A DNA stretch of 64,000 nt from Pseudarthrobacter raffinosi (GCF_023913735.1 NZ_JAMXBH010000008.1:62001-126000); one strand, 5' to 3'; shown: positions 8,668 to 17,412, counted from the first letter of the stretch. Numbers and translations are program-made. The notes: a model not told the origin generated them from the letters alone.

Positions 8668-9656
8668 AACTCATCACTCTCGAAGAGCATTACCTCGACC
8701 TCGCAGTCGTGAGGGCCAGTGCCGCCGCGTCCGCGCAGCTTAGTCCCCACTTTTCGGCCACCTACGACCCTAAACGGGGAGCGCCATATTCGCCCGCTGC
8801 CGACGTTCTCATTGACCTGGACGAGGGCCGTCTCGCGGACATGGACCGCAACGGGATCGACATGCAGGTGCTGTCGTGCCTCACGACCCAGCAGCTCCCC
8901 TCCGACGTCGCCGCAGAACTGGTTGCCAACACCAACGACACCCTCGCGGCCGCCGTGGCCCGACATCCCGACCGTTTTGCCGCTTTCGCCTCGCTCCCAA
9001 CCTCAGATCCCGCAGCTGCGGCCACGGAGCTTAAACGTGCAGTCCAGGAGCTGGGCATGGTGGGGACTCTGATTCACGGCCGCACGGAGGGTGAGTTTCT
9101 TTCATCGCCGCAATTCGAGCCGATCCTTCAGACTGCGGCTGAACTCGAGGTGCCCCTCTACCTTCACCCAGGGATTCCTCCCCGCGCTACGACAGCGTCG
9201 AACTACGATGGATTCGACCCGTTTGTCAGCACCCGCCTGCAAACGACGGCTTGGGGTTGGCACCAGGAGACGGCCGTGCACTTCCTGCATCTCGTGCTTA
9301 GCGGTGTCTTTGATCGCTTCCCCAAATTCCAGGTGATTCTTGGCCACTGGGGGGAGATGGTCCCGTTTTTCCTTGAACGACTCGATGAATCGCTCCCCCA
9401 GAGCGTCACCGGCCTCGAACGCACCTTCGAGGAGTACATGAAGCAGAACGTCTACATCACTCCCAGTGGTATGTTCAACCAAGCTCAGCTTCAGTTCTGT
9501 GTCGAGACGGTGGGTGTGGACCGGATCATGTATGCAGTGGACTACCCTTTCATCGGCAACGGCGGAGCCGCAGCTTTTCTGGAGGCGGCCAAGCTCAGCG
9601 GCGCGGCAAGGGAAGCCATCGGGCACGGCAACGCAGAACGGCTTTTCGGCCTGTGA
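8664..9656 (+). CDS. Amidohydrolase-2 family, aryl non-oxidative decarboxylase-like
   Basis: 330 residues from TTG at 8664, with GGAG 8 bases upstream; no other start precedes the conserved N-terminus. The opening ITLEEHYLD carries the E-x-H metal motif typical of gamma-resorcylate/2,3-dihydroxybenzoate decarboxylases, followed by LYLHPGIPP, VILGHWGEMVPFFLERLD and MYAVDYPF with the catalytic Asp. Length fits the family (about 325-335). It would remove a carboxylate from a hydroxybenzoate-type substrate without oxygen. The start is embedded in the end of the upstream pseudogene. Confidence 0.85.
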   Translation: MKLITLEEHYLDLAVVRASAAASAQLSPHFSATYDPKRGAPYSPAADVLIDLDEGRLADMDRNGIDMQVLSCLTTQQLPSDVAAELVANTNDTLAAAVARHPDRFAAFASLPTSDPAAAATELKRAVQELGMVGTLIHGRTEGEFLSSPQFEPILQTAAELEVPLYLHPGIPPRATTASNYDGFDPFVSTRLQTTAWGWHQETAVHFLHLVLSGVFDRFPKFQVILGHWGEMVPFFLERLDESLPQSVTGLERTFEEYMKQNVYITPSGMFNQAQLQFCVETVGVDRIMYAVDYPFIGNGGAAAFLEAAKLSGAAREAIGHGNAERLFGL

Positions 9657-9689
9657 CCCGTGCACGTCCTGCCACACAGGGCCGCGAAG

Positions 9690-9893
9690 AGCGAATCCGG
9701 GAAGCTGCCGATAACGTCGGAACGGATAGCAGGGGGAATGGTTGCTGCCTTAGGCACCCACATCGTGCTCAACGACGACATCGAGCGTTAGGTCAGGAGT
9801 GGGACCAGCTAGTGATTCACACTGACGTGAACCTTGCCCCCCCCGAGCTCGTTCAGTGAAATAATCGCCAGCGGAATCCGTACCCTCGCATGA
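9690..9893 (+). pseudogene. Partial degenerate copy of the adjacent MaoC-like gene
   Basis: This stretch is an imperfect duplicate of roughly 9930-10130, offset by about 237-240 bp. Both copies share CCGG-AGCTG...GATAACG, then ACGA-ATCG, CAGGAGTGGGACC, ATTCAC-TGACG and ATAATCGCCAGCGG. Translated, it keeps GTHIVLNDDIE, a stop codon, then GQEWDQLVIHTDVNLA. It lacks the C-terminal half and cannot encode an enzyme. Confidence 0.8.
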
Positions 9894-10406
9894 GTGGCAG
9901 GGACAGAAGAGGTCATCGAAGACGTGAAGCGCGCACCCGGAGAGCTGATAACGGCTGAACTCATAAGAGTAGGGATGGTCGCTGACCTTGGAACTCACAT
10001 CATGCTGCAGGACGATATCGTCAAGTTTGGCCAGGAGTGGGACCCGCTCGCTATTCACGTTGACGCGAACCTCGCCGCGCAAAGTTCATTCGGTGAGATA
10101 ATCGCCAGCGGGATCCACACCCTCGCCGTTCTCCAGAGACTTTCGGTTCTAGGGCTTTTCCAGTACTGGGCAGTGCATGCTGGACGCCGGCTCGCGGACG
10201 TGAAGTTTCTTCGGCCCGTAAAGTCTGGCGAAGAACTCCGCGGGTTCGCCCGGGTGCTTGAAGTTAGCCTGAACCATCCCGACCGAGGCCTTGTAACCCT
10301 TGAAGGATGGTTCGAAGTTAAGGACGTAAAAGTTTTGGAAGTAATTTCCGAGACTTACGTATACAGAGGGCTCCGTCGCTCTAAAGCGACCTTTCAGAGC
10401 AGCTGA
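9894..10406 (+). CDS. MaoC-like (hot-dog fold) dehydratase/thioesterase
   Basis: 170 residues. The MaoC signature reads FGQEWDPLAIHVDANLAAQSSFGEIIASGIHT at residues about 45-76, containing the conserved D-P-x-x-x-H-x-D and the A-S-G-x-H turn. C-terminal strands include VKFLRPVKSGEELRG and VLEVISETYVYRG. Such enzymes hydrate enoyl-CoA or related esters. The GTG at 9894 has no clear ribosome site; a GTG at 9924 preceded by GAAGAGG is an alternative. A degenerate copy sits immediately upstream. The gene converges with the TetR gene. Confidence 0.78.
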   Translation: MAGTEEVIEDVKRAPGELITAELIRVGMVADLGTHIMLQDDIVKFGQEWDPLAIHVDANLAAQSSFGEIIASGIHTLAVLQRLSVLGLFQYWAVHAGRRLADVKFLRPVKSGEELRGFARVLEVSLNHPDRGLVTLEGWFEVKDVKVLEVISETYVYRGLRRSKATFQSS

Positions 10407-10450
10407 ACAAGTCTGGCTGTGAGAAAACTACCGCTCTTCACCACCTGAAA

Positions 10451-11179
10451 TCACTCATCCGTGAGGAGTCGATCCAGGTAATCGAGATCCTCACGCAGCT
10501 GAGCGAGCGCTGCCCGTCTCCCTGGGGCTTTGGGAAGCCGGTGATCTGGCCTAGCTAGCATGGCCACAGCCGTGTCGGACAGTGTGGTGACGATGTGTTC
10601 TGCGGGCTCCGCATGTTCGTCATGGGAGGGGCTGTACCACCACGCAACCCAGTTGCTCATCCCCAACACAGACAAGGCCGCCAGCCGCTCGTCGGTCTGC
10701 CGGAATTCTCCGGCGGTAACGCCTTCGACAATGATCGCCGTTAGCTCGGTAAGTACGGCCCGCCGGGCGGCACGGTGCTTTTTTCCGATATCGGGAGGCA
10801 ACGCCGATTCAGTGCGATCCAGCATCCGGAATCGCTCGGGTGCGCTTGTCCTTTCCCGCACCAGCTGACTTGTCACTAACCGGAGCTTTTCGGACGGACT
10901 GATGTCAGCCCGGAGCCGTACTCTCTCTATGCGTTCCGCAGTGCTCAGACTGGTCTCGGCCACGAGTGTGGCAAGCACTTCCTCTTTACTGGAGAAGTAG
11001 TGATATAGAGCAGGGCGAGTAAGGTCCATGGCGTCGGCAATGTCCTGGAGCGCGGTTCCGGCGAAACCCTTTTCAGCGAAGAGTTTTGCGGCATTCTCAA
11101 GAATGCTGGTTCGGGTGGCCCCTCCCCGCAGGGTCGTTTTCGGGCGATCGACGTTCGGGGGATTTTCCATGGACCACAT
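10451..11179 (-). CDS. TetR-family transcriptional regulator
   Basis: About 242 residues from the ATG at 11179 (another at 11170). The open frame continues upstream to 11350 but that part overlaps the ligase and has no family similarity. The helix-turn-helix reads ILENAAKLFAEKGFAGTALQDIADAMDLTRPALYHYFSSKEEVLATLV, a textbook TetR N-terminus; the ligand-binding half is divergent. It lies 4 bp after the aryl ligase stop, so it is the last gene of the leftward operon 14440-10451 and probably controls that operon and the divergent one. A ring-acid CoA thioester is a plausible inducer. Confidence 0.9.
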   Translation of the reverse strand: MWSMENPPNVDRPKTTLRGGATRTSILENAAKLFAEKGFAGTALQDIADAMDLTRPALYHYFSSKEEVLATLVAETSLSTAERIERVRLRADISPSEKLRLVTSQLVRERTSAPERFRMLDRTESALPPDIGKKHRAARRAVLTELTAIIVEGVTAGEFRQTDERLAALSVLGMSNWVAWWYSPSHDEHAEPAEHIVTTLSDTAVAMLARPDHRLPKAPGRRAALAQLREDLDYLDRLLTDE

Positions 11180-11183
11180 GGTA

Positions 11184-12866
11184 CTAGTCGACGGAACCTG
11201 CAAAATTGGCTTTGGCCGCAAGCTGTTCACGAAGCTGCAACTTCTGGACCTTCCCAATGGTGGTCCGCGGAAGGCTCGGAACGATTTCCAGCCTTTCAGG
11301 CCACTTGAATTTCGCCACACCATTTTGGGCGAGAAAGGCGCAGAGATCACTCAAGGAAGGTGTGGTGGCTCCCTCCTGCAGGGCAACGAAGGCGCAGGCC
11401 TTTTCACCTAACCGCTCGTCAGGCATCGCAACGAGGGCTGCTTCCGCAACACTGTCGTGCCGGATCAGCAATGATTCAATCTCTTCCGCGTTGATCTTCT
11501 CACCGCCCCGGTTTATGAGGTCCTTAGTTCGACCGCAAATGACATAGGCGTCTTCATCCTTGATTCTGACCAGTGCCGCAAGGTCTCCGGTCCTGTAAAA
11601 ACCATCTTGTGTAAACGCCACGGCATTGCGTTCTGGCTCTGCGAAGTAGCCCCTGATCGTGTACGGTCCACGCACGCAAAGCTCACCAGTTTCGCCATCG
11701 GCAACCTGGCGGTCATTGCCGGGCTCGAGCAGCCTAACCTCGTCCAAGGGGCTGATAGGAACCCCTACAGTTTCTGCTCTCAGATCGTCCGAGGAATTCA
11801 ATGGTGTGAACAGGAAGAGTCCCTCGGTCATGCCAAAAGCCTGGCTGACATGCACGCCGCGTTGTTGCATTTCGTCGAATAGGGCTCTGTGGACCGGGGC
11901 CGCGGTTAGCACGCAGGTCTTGACGTCGGCGAAGGCCTCATCGAACAGCGGATGACTGAGGTAGTCGCGCATGACGCCAGGAGGGCTCATTAGCCAGGTT
12001 GCCCCTTCCTGAGCCATCAGTTTTAGCAGCACGTCCGATTTGGGAGTAGCCAGAAGCAACGCCGCACCCACCGAGTGGGCTGCGAACAAGGCGTTGGCTA
12101 TTGCTGCGTTGTGGGCCAGGGGCAGGCCGAAGGCGAGCCGGTCCGAGGAGCCGAGATTCCACCACTTCGCAGTGGCTGCGCCGTTGTACCAGTATTCAGG
12201 ATGCAGACGGGGAATAACTTTGGGCGTTCCGGTGGTGCCACCGGAGAGTTGGAATACTGCCGGCGCGTCGAGATTGGACGAGGCCTCGATTGCGTCAAGC
12301 CGCTCAAGGTCCGTCAGAGACAACGGTTGGTCTTCCAGGTCTTCGATCCGCACGCCGGGGCTCCCCTGGATCGCGCCCACAGTCAGCAGAATCTCCACGT
12401 GCGGAAGCTCCTCCCGGATTTCGCCCGCAAAGGTAATCATGTCAAAGTTCGGCATGTCTGCCTGCACGAGGTGCCCACGTGCACCCGTTTTTGCGGCAAT
12501 CTGCCTGATTTCGTGCCCTCGGTGCAACGACAGTGTGCAGACAGGAATCAGTCCTGCGCGAAGTAGGCCGTACCATGCCGAGACCGCGTGGGCGGTGTTA
12601 GTAAGCTGCAGAATAACGGCATCACCCGGCTCTAACCCTGAGCGAAGCAAACCGGCAGCAACATTGTCAGCCCGACGGATGAGCTCACGATAGGTCCACC
12701 GCACATCGGGCGTTACCAAAGCCAGAGCCTCGGGGGCCTGTTCGGCGGTCCGCCGAAGAGACTGCGGAATCGTTTCCTCGCGCCAGAAACCATCTACCTG
12801 GTATCGGCGGACAAACTCGTCCGGGTACGGAATGACGTTGCCCGGAAACCGGGTTGATGCGTTCAT
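11184..12866 (-). CDS. Aryl-acid AMP/CoA ligase (DhbE/SdgA-like)
   Basis: 560 residues of the ANL adenylating superfamily. Motifs: P-loop LSGGTTGTPKVIPR near residue 210, FGMTEGLF near 345, YRTGDLA near 430, GRTKDLINRGGEKIN near 450 and the C-terminal catalytic Lys in TTIGKVQK. Overall closeness to 2,3-dihydroxybenzoate- and salicylate-AMP ligases is judged from motif context. Paired with the FAD hydroxylase gene 8 bp upstream, it likely activates a salicylate-type acid. A paralogue is at 34140-35810, also next to a hydroxylase of the same family. Confidence 0.88.
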   Translation of the reverse strand: MNASTRFPGNVIPYPDEFVRRYQVDGFWREETIPQSLRRTAEQAPEALALVTPDVRWTYRELIRRADNVAAGLLRSGLEPGDAVILQLTNTAHAVSAWYGLLRAGLIPVCTLSLHRGHEIRQIAAKTGARGHLVQADMPNFDMITFAGEIREELPHVEILLTVGAIQGSPGVRIEDLEDQPLSLTDLERLDAIEASSNLDAPAVFQLSGGTTGTPKVIPRLHPEYWYNGAATAKWWNLGSSDRLAFGLPLAHNAAIANALFAAHSVGAALLLATPKSDVLLKLMAQEGATWLMSPPGVMRDYLSHPLFDEAFADVKTCVLTAAPVHRALFDEMQQRGVHVSQAFGMTEGLFLFTPLNSSDDLRAETVGVPISPLDEVRLLEPGNDRQVADGETGELCVRGPYTIRGYFAEPERNAVAFTQDGFYRTGDLAALVRIKDEDAYVICGRTKDLINRGGEKINAEEIESLLIRHDSVAEAALVAMPDERLGEKACAFVALQEGATTPSLSDLCAFLAQNGVAKFKWPERLEIVPSLPRTTIGKVQKLQLREQLAAKANFAGSVD

Positions 12867-12874
12867 AAGAAGTC

Positions 12875-14440
12875 CTAAGCGTCGTTGGCAGGAGTGAATC
12901 GGACGAGATCAATGCGTTGGGCGATAAGAGCATCAACGAGGTCTTCAGCCTGTTGCCGGAAGGCCTCGACGGCAACGGCGGCTCCGGATCGGAGTCGGAT
13001 ATGTTCCGCAAGGGCCACGCGGTCGAGAACGGCCTCACGTGCTCCCGCCCCGGTAAGGACAAGAATATCTGCACCTCCGGCGGCAAGCGAGACCGCGGCC
13101 TCGACGGCGAGACCTGCCTCCGCCCCCCAGGGATCATGAATGTCGGCTTGAAGGCTCGCAACCTTTAAGGGTGTGGAGTCATCCAAAATGCGGGAAGACA
13201 GCTGCTGGCCCGCAACGTTGATGGAACTGCTTAGGACGTCATCGACCAACTGCCTCGGCCTTGCAGAGGAGCCGGGCAGCCCCGCAGACAAGAGGGCAGA
13301 ATCGAGCAGATCAGGATCAAGCTCAGCTAAGCGGGTGGCTGAAACCGCACCACCGCGGCTGAGATAGGCCGCCATCAGCAAGGGCGGAGCAAGATGGAGC
13401 CGTTCTTCCAGCGACTCCCACCACCATCGACTCCGATCGGCGAGATTCTGCAAGTATTCGGCACCTGGTCGTCGATTGGTCTCATACAGCCGCAGCGCCT
13501 GTCCCAGATCGTCATTGCCAGGGATATTAAGTGCTTCCACAAGTGCAACGGCGTCCTCCATCGCCATCTTGGTGCCCGAGCCGACCGAGTAATGGGCGGT
13601 ATGGGCAGCATCTCCGATCAGGACGATATTGCCCGCGCTCCACCGGTCCGCAGTTACAGTACGGAAGTGCATCCATCGAGAACGGTTGCCGAGAAGCGTG
13701 GCGCCGCCAAGTATCTCGCCGAACACGTCTTGAAGGTAATCGATGCTCTTTTTGTCGGAATCCCCCAGCGGAGTGTCAGCTGTCCAAACGTCCATCCCAG
13801 CGAGCCGCCATGTAGCAAGGTCCGTCTCTACGCCAATAGTGCTGGCGTTGTTGCTGTACGGGTAGCAGTGGATATTGAAGAGGCCGGCGTCAGTGCGGGC
13901 CGGCGCGAAGAGGTTGGTTTCCAAACGCCGATCGCAACCCAGCCACATGAATACACCCCTTCCGGGTGTCACGTGTTCACCGAGCTCCTTGGCGAGCGAG
14001 GCCCTGGTAGCACTGGAAACACCGTCAGCAGCGATGACCAGGTCCGCCTCAGGAAAATCAGAGGCAACGGCTTCGTCACCTAGTCGAACCTCGACGCCAA
14101 CTTCCCGCGCCTGGTCAAGCAGAGCTTTCAGGAGTGCTGAACGAGCGATGGTTATACCGCCCGCGTTCCCACCGCTTTGAACGGAATGGGACCCTATTCG
14201 CATTTCCTGCGGCGGCATATCGACACTTGCCTCGCGAAGCTTTTCGACGACGGATGCACTGGCGCCGGCAAGAATGTCCAAGGTTCGGCGGGTGAAGGCC
14301 ACACCGAATCCAAAGGTCTCGTCGGGTACGGAACGCTCATGAACCACCACCCGGGTGAGATGCGAAGCGCGACGCAAGAGAATTGCTGCGAAGAGGCCGG
14401 CTGGCCCACCGCCGATGACGTGCACATTGCTGAGTTTCAT
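12875..14440 (-). CDS. FAD-dependent monooxygenase, salicylyl-CoA 5-hydroxylase-like
   Basis: 521 residues. The N-terminus has the Rossmann motif VIGGGPAGLFAAILL, then ETFGFGVAF; the second FAD motif reads VLIGDAAHTAHYSVGSGTKMAMEDA near residue 275. This second motif is shared with the 30540 enzyme and with anthraniloyl-CoA/salicylyl-CoA hydroxylases. The last about 120 residues, ending VALAEHIRLRSGAAVAVEAF and LVDALIAQRIDLVRF, look like the end of an old-yellow-enzyme barrel, as if the second domain of the bifunctional relatives had been condensed. It probably hydroxylates the CoA thioester made by the adjacent ligase. Confidence 0.85.
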   Translation of the reverse strand: MKLSNVHVIGGGPAGLFAAILLRRASHLTRVVVHERSVPDETFGFGVAFTRRTLDILAGASASVVEKLREASVDMPPQEMRIGSHSVQSGGNAGGITIARSALLKALLDQAREVGVEVRLGDEAVASDFPEADLVIAADGVSSATRASLAKELGEHVTPGRGVFMWLGCDRRLETNLFAPARTDAGLFNIHCYPYSNNASTIGVETDLATWRLAGMDVWTADTPLGDSDKKSIDYLQDVFGEILGGATLLGNRSRWMHFRTVTADRWSAGNIVLIGDAAHTAHYSVGSGTKMAMEDAVALVEALNIPGNDDLGQALRLYETNRRPGAEYLQNLADRSRWWWESLEERLHLAPPLLMAAYLSRGGAVSATRLAELDPDLLDSALLSAGLPGSSARPRQLVDDVLSSSINVAGQQLSSRILDDSTPLKVASLQADIHDPWGAEAGLAVEAAVSLAAGGADILVLTGAGAREAVLDRVALAEHIRLRSGAAVAVEAFRQQAEDLVDALIAQRIDLVRFTPANDA

Positions 14441-14458
14441 GAGCAGAAGCCAACCAGA

Positions 14459-14478
14459 AAGTTACGCATACGTCAATA
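14459..14478 (-). promoter_or_regulatory. Operator/promoter-like motif facing the FAD hydroxylase gene
   Basis: Read on the minus strand this is TATTGAC-gtatg-CGTAA-c-TT. The same pattern, TATTGAC-N5-CGTAA-N-TT, occurs on the plus strand at 14556-14575 over the promoter of the divergent operon. The paired, oppositely facing copies suggest binding sites for one regulator, most simply the TetR protein encoded at 10451-11179. Confidence 0.5.
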
Positions 14479-14557
14479 GTTTTACGCAGCGGTTGAGAGT
14501 CGACGCCTTCTGGCTTCACCCTGGAGCATTGGTATAAATAACGCTAACGAAAAGTTA

Positions 14558-14586
14558 TTGACTCCAACGTAAGTTGGGCGTAATTT
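14558..14586 (+). promoter_or_regulatory. Sigma70-type promoter for the VOC/hydrolase operon
   Basis: TTGACT at 14558-14563, a 17-bp spacer, then TAATTT at 14581-14586, 25 bp before the ATG at 14612. The spacer contains the inverted repeat CCAAC-GTAA-GTTGG (14564-14577), a possible operator within the promoter. Confidence 0.7.
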
Positions 14587-14611
14587 GGAAGCAGACGAAA
14601 GGAGTCATCCC

Positions 14612-15205
14612 ATGACCTTGTCTCACAAAGTACGCGGAGTCGACCACGCTGCATTCCCCACGTACGACCCGAAGGCGACCATCCACTTCTACCGGGACGT
14701 GCTGGGTTTCCCCGTAGTGCACGCAACCTGTGCACTCGGATGGGGCCCCGAGCAGCACCCTGACTTCATCCACTTCTTCTTCGACATTGGTCAAGGGGAC
14801 CGCCTGGCATTCTTCTACTACTTTGGAGTGGAGGCTTACCATGACGACAACGAGCCCGAGATTCTTCGACGCGCACGTCACCTCGCCATCCACGTCGATA
14901 CAGAGGAAGACCTTGCCGAGTACCGGCGCCGGCTAGACGGAAGTGACTGGAAGTGCGAACTTCAGGTGCGCCACGAAACAGTGGAGTCCATATATGTCAC
15001 AGACCCCAATGGATATTTGATTGAGATCACCCGACCGTTGCGGGCCATTACTGCAGAAGACGACATCGATGCGAATCTCAGCGCCGATGCCCTCATCGCG
15101 GTCGTGGAAGAGGACAAACCCAGCCTGGGCCGCTTCTTCCAGCTAAAGGCCGACCTCATCGCAGAGCGGTACGCGGACGAACCAGCCGAGGAGTCGTTTG
15201 TATGA
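14612..15205 (+). CDS. VOC-family dioxygenase/glyoxalase-like protein
   Basis: 197 residues from the ATG at 14612, preceded by GAAAGGAG. It is a single VOC module. The likely metal ligands are His in GVDHAAFPTYD, His in RHLAIHVDTEE and Glu in DPNGYLIEITRP. The remaining 60 residues form an acidic helical extension. The fold fits extradiol-type dioxygenases, isomerases or lyases, so the reaction is open. It heads a three-gene operon overlapping the next gene by ATGA. Confidence 0.82.
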   Translation: MTLSHKVRGVDHAAFPTYDPKATIHFYRDVLGFPVVHATCALGWGPEQHPDFIHFFFDIGQGDRLAFFYYFGVEAYHDDNEPEILRRARHLAIHVDTEEDLAEYRRRLDGSDWKCELQVRHETVESIYVTDPNGYLIEITRPLRAITAEDDIDANLSADALIAVVEEDKPSLGRFFQLKADLIAERYADEPAEESFV

Positions 15206-15489
15206 GAACCACACTGTTCGTCCTTGACGTTGACGACTTTCGTCCTCTTGCCGAGGTTGCTGCCAAGGACCCTGATGTCACCGTGTATAAGCGCGGACCT
15301 TACTACGAAGTAAGCGCGGAACAAGCTATCGTCATCGATCGCAATGCCACAGGATGCCGTAACGCCGTGTGGTACAGCTCGGTAGCGGCGATCCGTGGTG
15401 GGCGAGTTGCGGTGTGGGACAAATACGTACTGCGAATCGAGCCCGCCACCGTCGCTGATCCAGATTTGAGGACGCTAGATGTCCAGTGA
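15202..15489 (+). CDS. Hypothetical 95-residue protein
   Basis: I do not recognise this family. The ATG overlaps the VOC stop (ATGA), and its 3' end overlaps the hydrolase start by 11 bp, so the three genes are translationally coupled and it is very probably real. The sequence is soluble and compact, with alternating strands (TTLFVLDVDD, VTVYKRGPYYEV, QAIVIDR, GCRNAVWYSSVAAIRGGRVAVWDKYVLRIEP). A small beta-rich partner or substrate-binding protein for the VOC enzyme or hydrolase is a guess from context. Confidence 0.75.
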   Translation: MRTTLFVLDVDDFRPLAEVAAKDPDVTVYKRGPYYEVSAEQAIVIDRNATGCRNAVWYSSVAAIRGGRVAVWDKYVLRIEPATVADPDLRTLDVQ

Positions 15490-16735
15490 GCATGCAGTCG
15501 ACCGATTGGGTGCCGGACGTGAGGTCAAGGGTATTGATCGGCCGGAAGGTGTCATCACTACGCTTCATCAGCTGAAGACATTCGATGGCGCAACCGTTTT
15601 TGGTGCCCTGCACAAGGTGGACGGCTCCCGAACCGTGGTGACCCTGATGCATCCCCGTCAGCAACTCGCCCATCACCCAATGATCGATTATTTCCTCCGC
15701 ATGGGACTGTCGGTGTGGACGCAAGATACGCGGTCACCCAACAACGACATCAACCTCATCCACGAACAGGCAATTCTCGACGTGGCTGCCGGCCAGGTAT
15801 TCCTGCGGGACTTGGGTTTTGACTCCCTGTTGACCTTTGGACATTCCGGTGGCGGAACACTCATGGCTTACTACATTGAACAGGCTGCGATGGAGCCGGC
15901 CGTCCGGCATGATATAACGCCGTCCGGCAGGCCCATTTCGCTAGCCGGCGCCTTGATGCCTGTCCCAGACGGCGCCCTTTTCCTCGCGCCTCATCCAGGG
16001 CAGGGCATCGTATTGTTGAATTGCATCGATCCCTCAGTGGCTGATGATGCTGACCCAATGTCGATCATTCCCGAACTGGACTTGTTTGATCCAGCGAACG
16101 GATTTGCCGCCCCGGGTACCTCGTCGTCGTATTCTGAGGATTTCCTTACCGAGTACCGCAAGGCCCAACTGCGCCGGATAAAGCACATCGACTCTGTTGC
16201 AAAGGAGCGAGCGGCCGAGGCGGCTGAGGCGCGAATCAAGTTCGCCGCTTCTGAGGACCCAAGGGATCGTAGGGCAGCGCTGGCCCCGCGTATCATCACG
16301 ACCTATCGAACTGATGCCGACCCCCGCTACGTCGCGCTTCAGCTCGACCCCAACGACCGCCCGTATGGTTCCCTTTTCGGACGTCGGCCCGATCTGACGA
16401 ACTATGGGTTGGTAGGATTTGGTCGCTTGACCACGCCCGAGGCGTGGTTGTCTACGTGGTCGGGGCTGAGTTCCAACGCAAAATTCGAACGCTGTGCAGC
16501 CGGCATACATATTCCTACCCTCTACATCGAGTTTTCCGGTGACCAGGCTGCTTACAGCCATGATGCCGACCGCATGTTCGGAGCAATCCCAGCCACCGAC
16601 AAGACCCGGATGTCGGTTCGAGGCCAGCACTTTGGACAACCTTTATCAGCTGATGAGCCGACAGGGTACGAGGCTGCATCGGTGATATTCGAAAAATGGC
16701 TCGATGAACGATTCCATCTGGCCCGTTCAAACTGA
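15479..16735 (+). CDS. Alpha/beta hydrolase
   Basis: 418 residues. The nucleophile elbow is FGHSGGGTLMA near residue 123; DTRSPNND precedes it; a likely catalytic His is RGQHFGQPL near residue 382 and an acid lies before it (EFSGDQAAY). A long insertion (residues about 150-330) between core strands forms a lid. It overlaps the 95-residue gene and closes the operon that begins at 14612. Hydrolysis of a C-C ring-fission product or of an ester/CoA thioester of the aromatic substrate would fit. The specificity cannot be read. Confidence 0.85.
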   Translation: MSSEHAVDRLGAGREVKGIDRPEGVITTLHQLKTFDGATVFGALHKVDGSRTVVTLMHPRQQLAHHPMIDYFLRMGLSVWTQDTRSPNNDINLIHEQAILDVAAGQVFLRDLGFDSLLTFGHSGGGTLMAYYIEQAAMEPAVRHDITPSGRPISLAGALMPVPDGALFLAPHPGQGIVLLNCIDPSVADDADPMSIIPELDLFDPANGFAAPGTSSSYSEDFLTEYRKAQLRRIKHIDSVAKERAAEAAEARIKFAASEDPRDRRAALAPRIITTYRTDADPRYVALQLDPNDRPYGSLFGRRPDLTNYGLVGFGRLTTPEAWLSTWSGLSSNAKFERCAAGIHIPTLYIEFSGDQAAYSHDADRMFGAIPATDKTRMSVRGQHFGQPLSADEPTGYEAASVIFEKWLDERFHLARSN

Positions 16736-16743
16736 CCACATTC

Positions 16744-16783
16744 AGGGGCACGGTTATGACTACGGCGTCGTAACCGTGCCCCT
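16744..16783 (+). terminator. Hairpin terminator after the alpha/beta hydrolase
   Basis: A perfect 13-bp stem: AGGGGCACGGTTA (16744-16756) pairs with TAACCGTGCCCCT (16771-16783), with a 14-nt loop. It starts 9 bp after the stop codon. There is no long T-run, but position and stability fit a transcription terminator. Confidence 0.75.
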
Positions 16784-17412
16784 TCCAGGTCAAGGCAAAA
16801 GAGAACCCCGCCGGGCCGCAGCATGTACCCTAGGGCCCCAAAGAAGAGGCACCGGCATAATTTGGCCTGTAGTTTGAGTGCCTCAGCCACCAATCCGGCC
16901 GGGAGCCCGGCTCTCATACTTTTCGTTTTTATACCTGCGGACACCCGGCGAATTTATACACCTGATGGCCCTCAAGCCCTCAGGCGATGACCGTGACCAG
17001 CTTTACGGACAACCTTTGAACTTTCCGATCGTACGGCTGCAATGACGCCCGTCATGGATTTATGGGAAGGACCCAAAGCCTGGCGCTGCTGCGGACCTAA
17101 AGGGAAACCCCTCCTAAGGGCTCGAGCAGAACGTCCCCGATAGGCGCGTCGCCGCCCTCTCGGGTCAGTTGTCAGGATGAGCTCTGGGGGTTTCAAAGCC
17201 GAATTGCGTGCCAGGATGCCTCCGCTCGTGTCTCCTCCAACCAACTGTCCAAGCTGTAGGGCAGCGCCGCTCAGCCCGGTCTCGCGGCTGCCAGTAGATG
17301 GCCGCTTAGCCCCTTTCCCTCCTTGGGATCACCAGTGTCCCCCGGCGTGTGGACTGAGGGCACGTTCGGAAACACCGATACCTACACAAGCGTAAAATTA
17401 TCGACTTAACCG
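16784..17412. other. Gene-free stretch before the ABC importer operon
   Basis: About 630 bases without a convincing gene on either strand; short open frames here have no recognisable motifs. The segment separates the terminator of the hydrolase operon from the promoter region of the ABC importer and may hold eroded sequence. I see no IS ends, tRNA or clear repeats. Confidence 0.5.

Noticed and set aside
16972..17244. 90-codon minus-strand frame in the long gap
   Set aside because: Arg-rich, no motif, no ribosome site, no coupling to neighbours.
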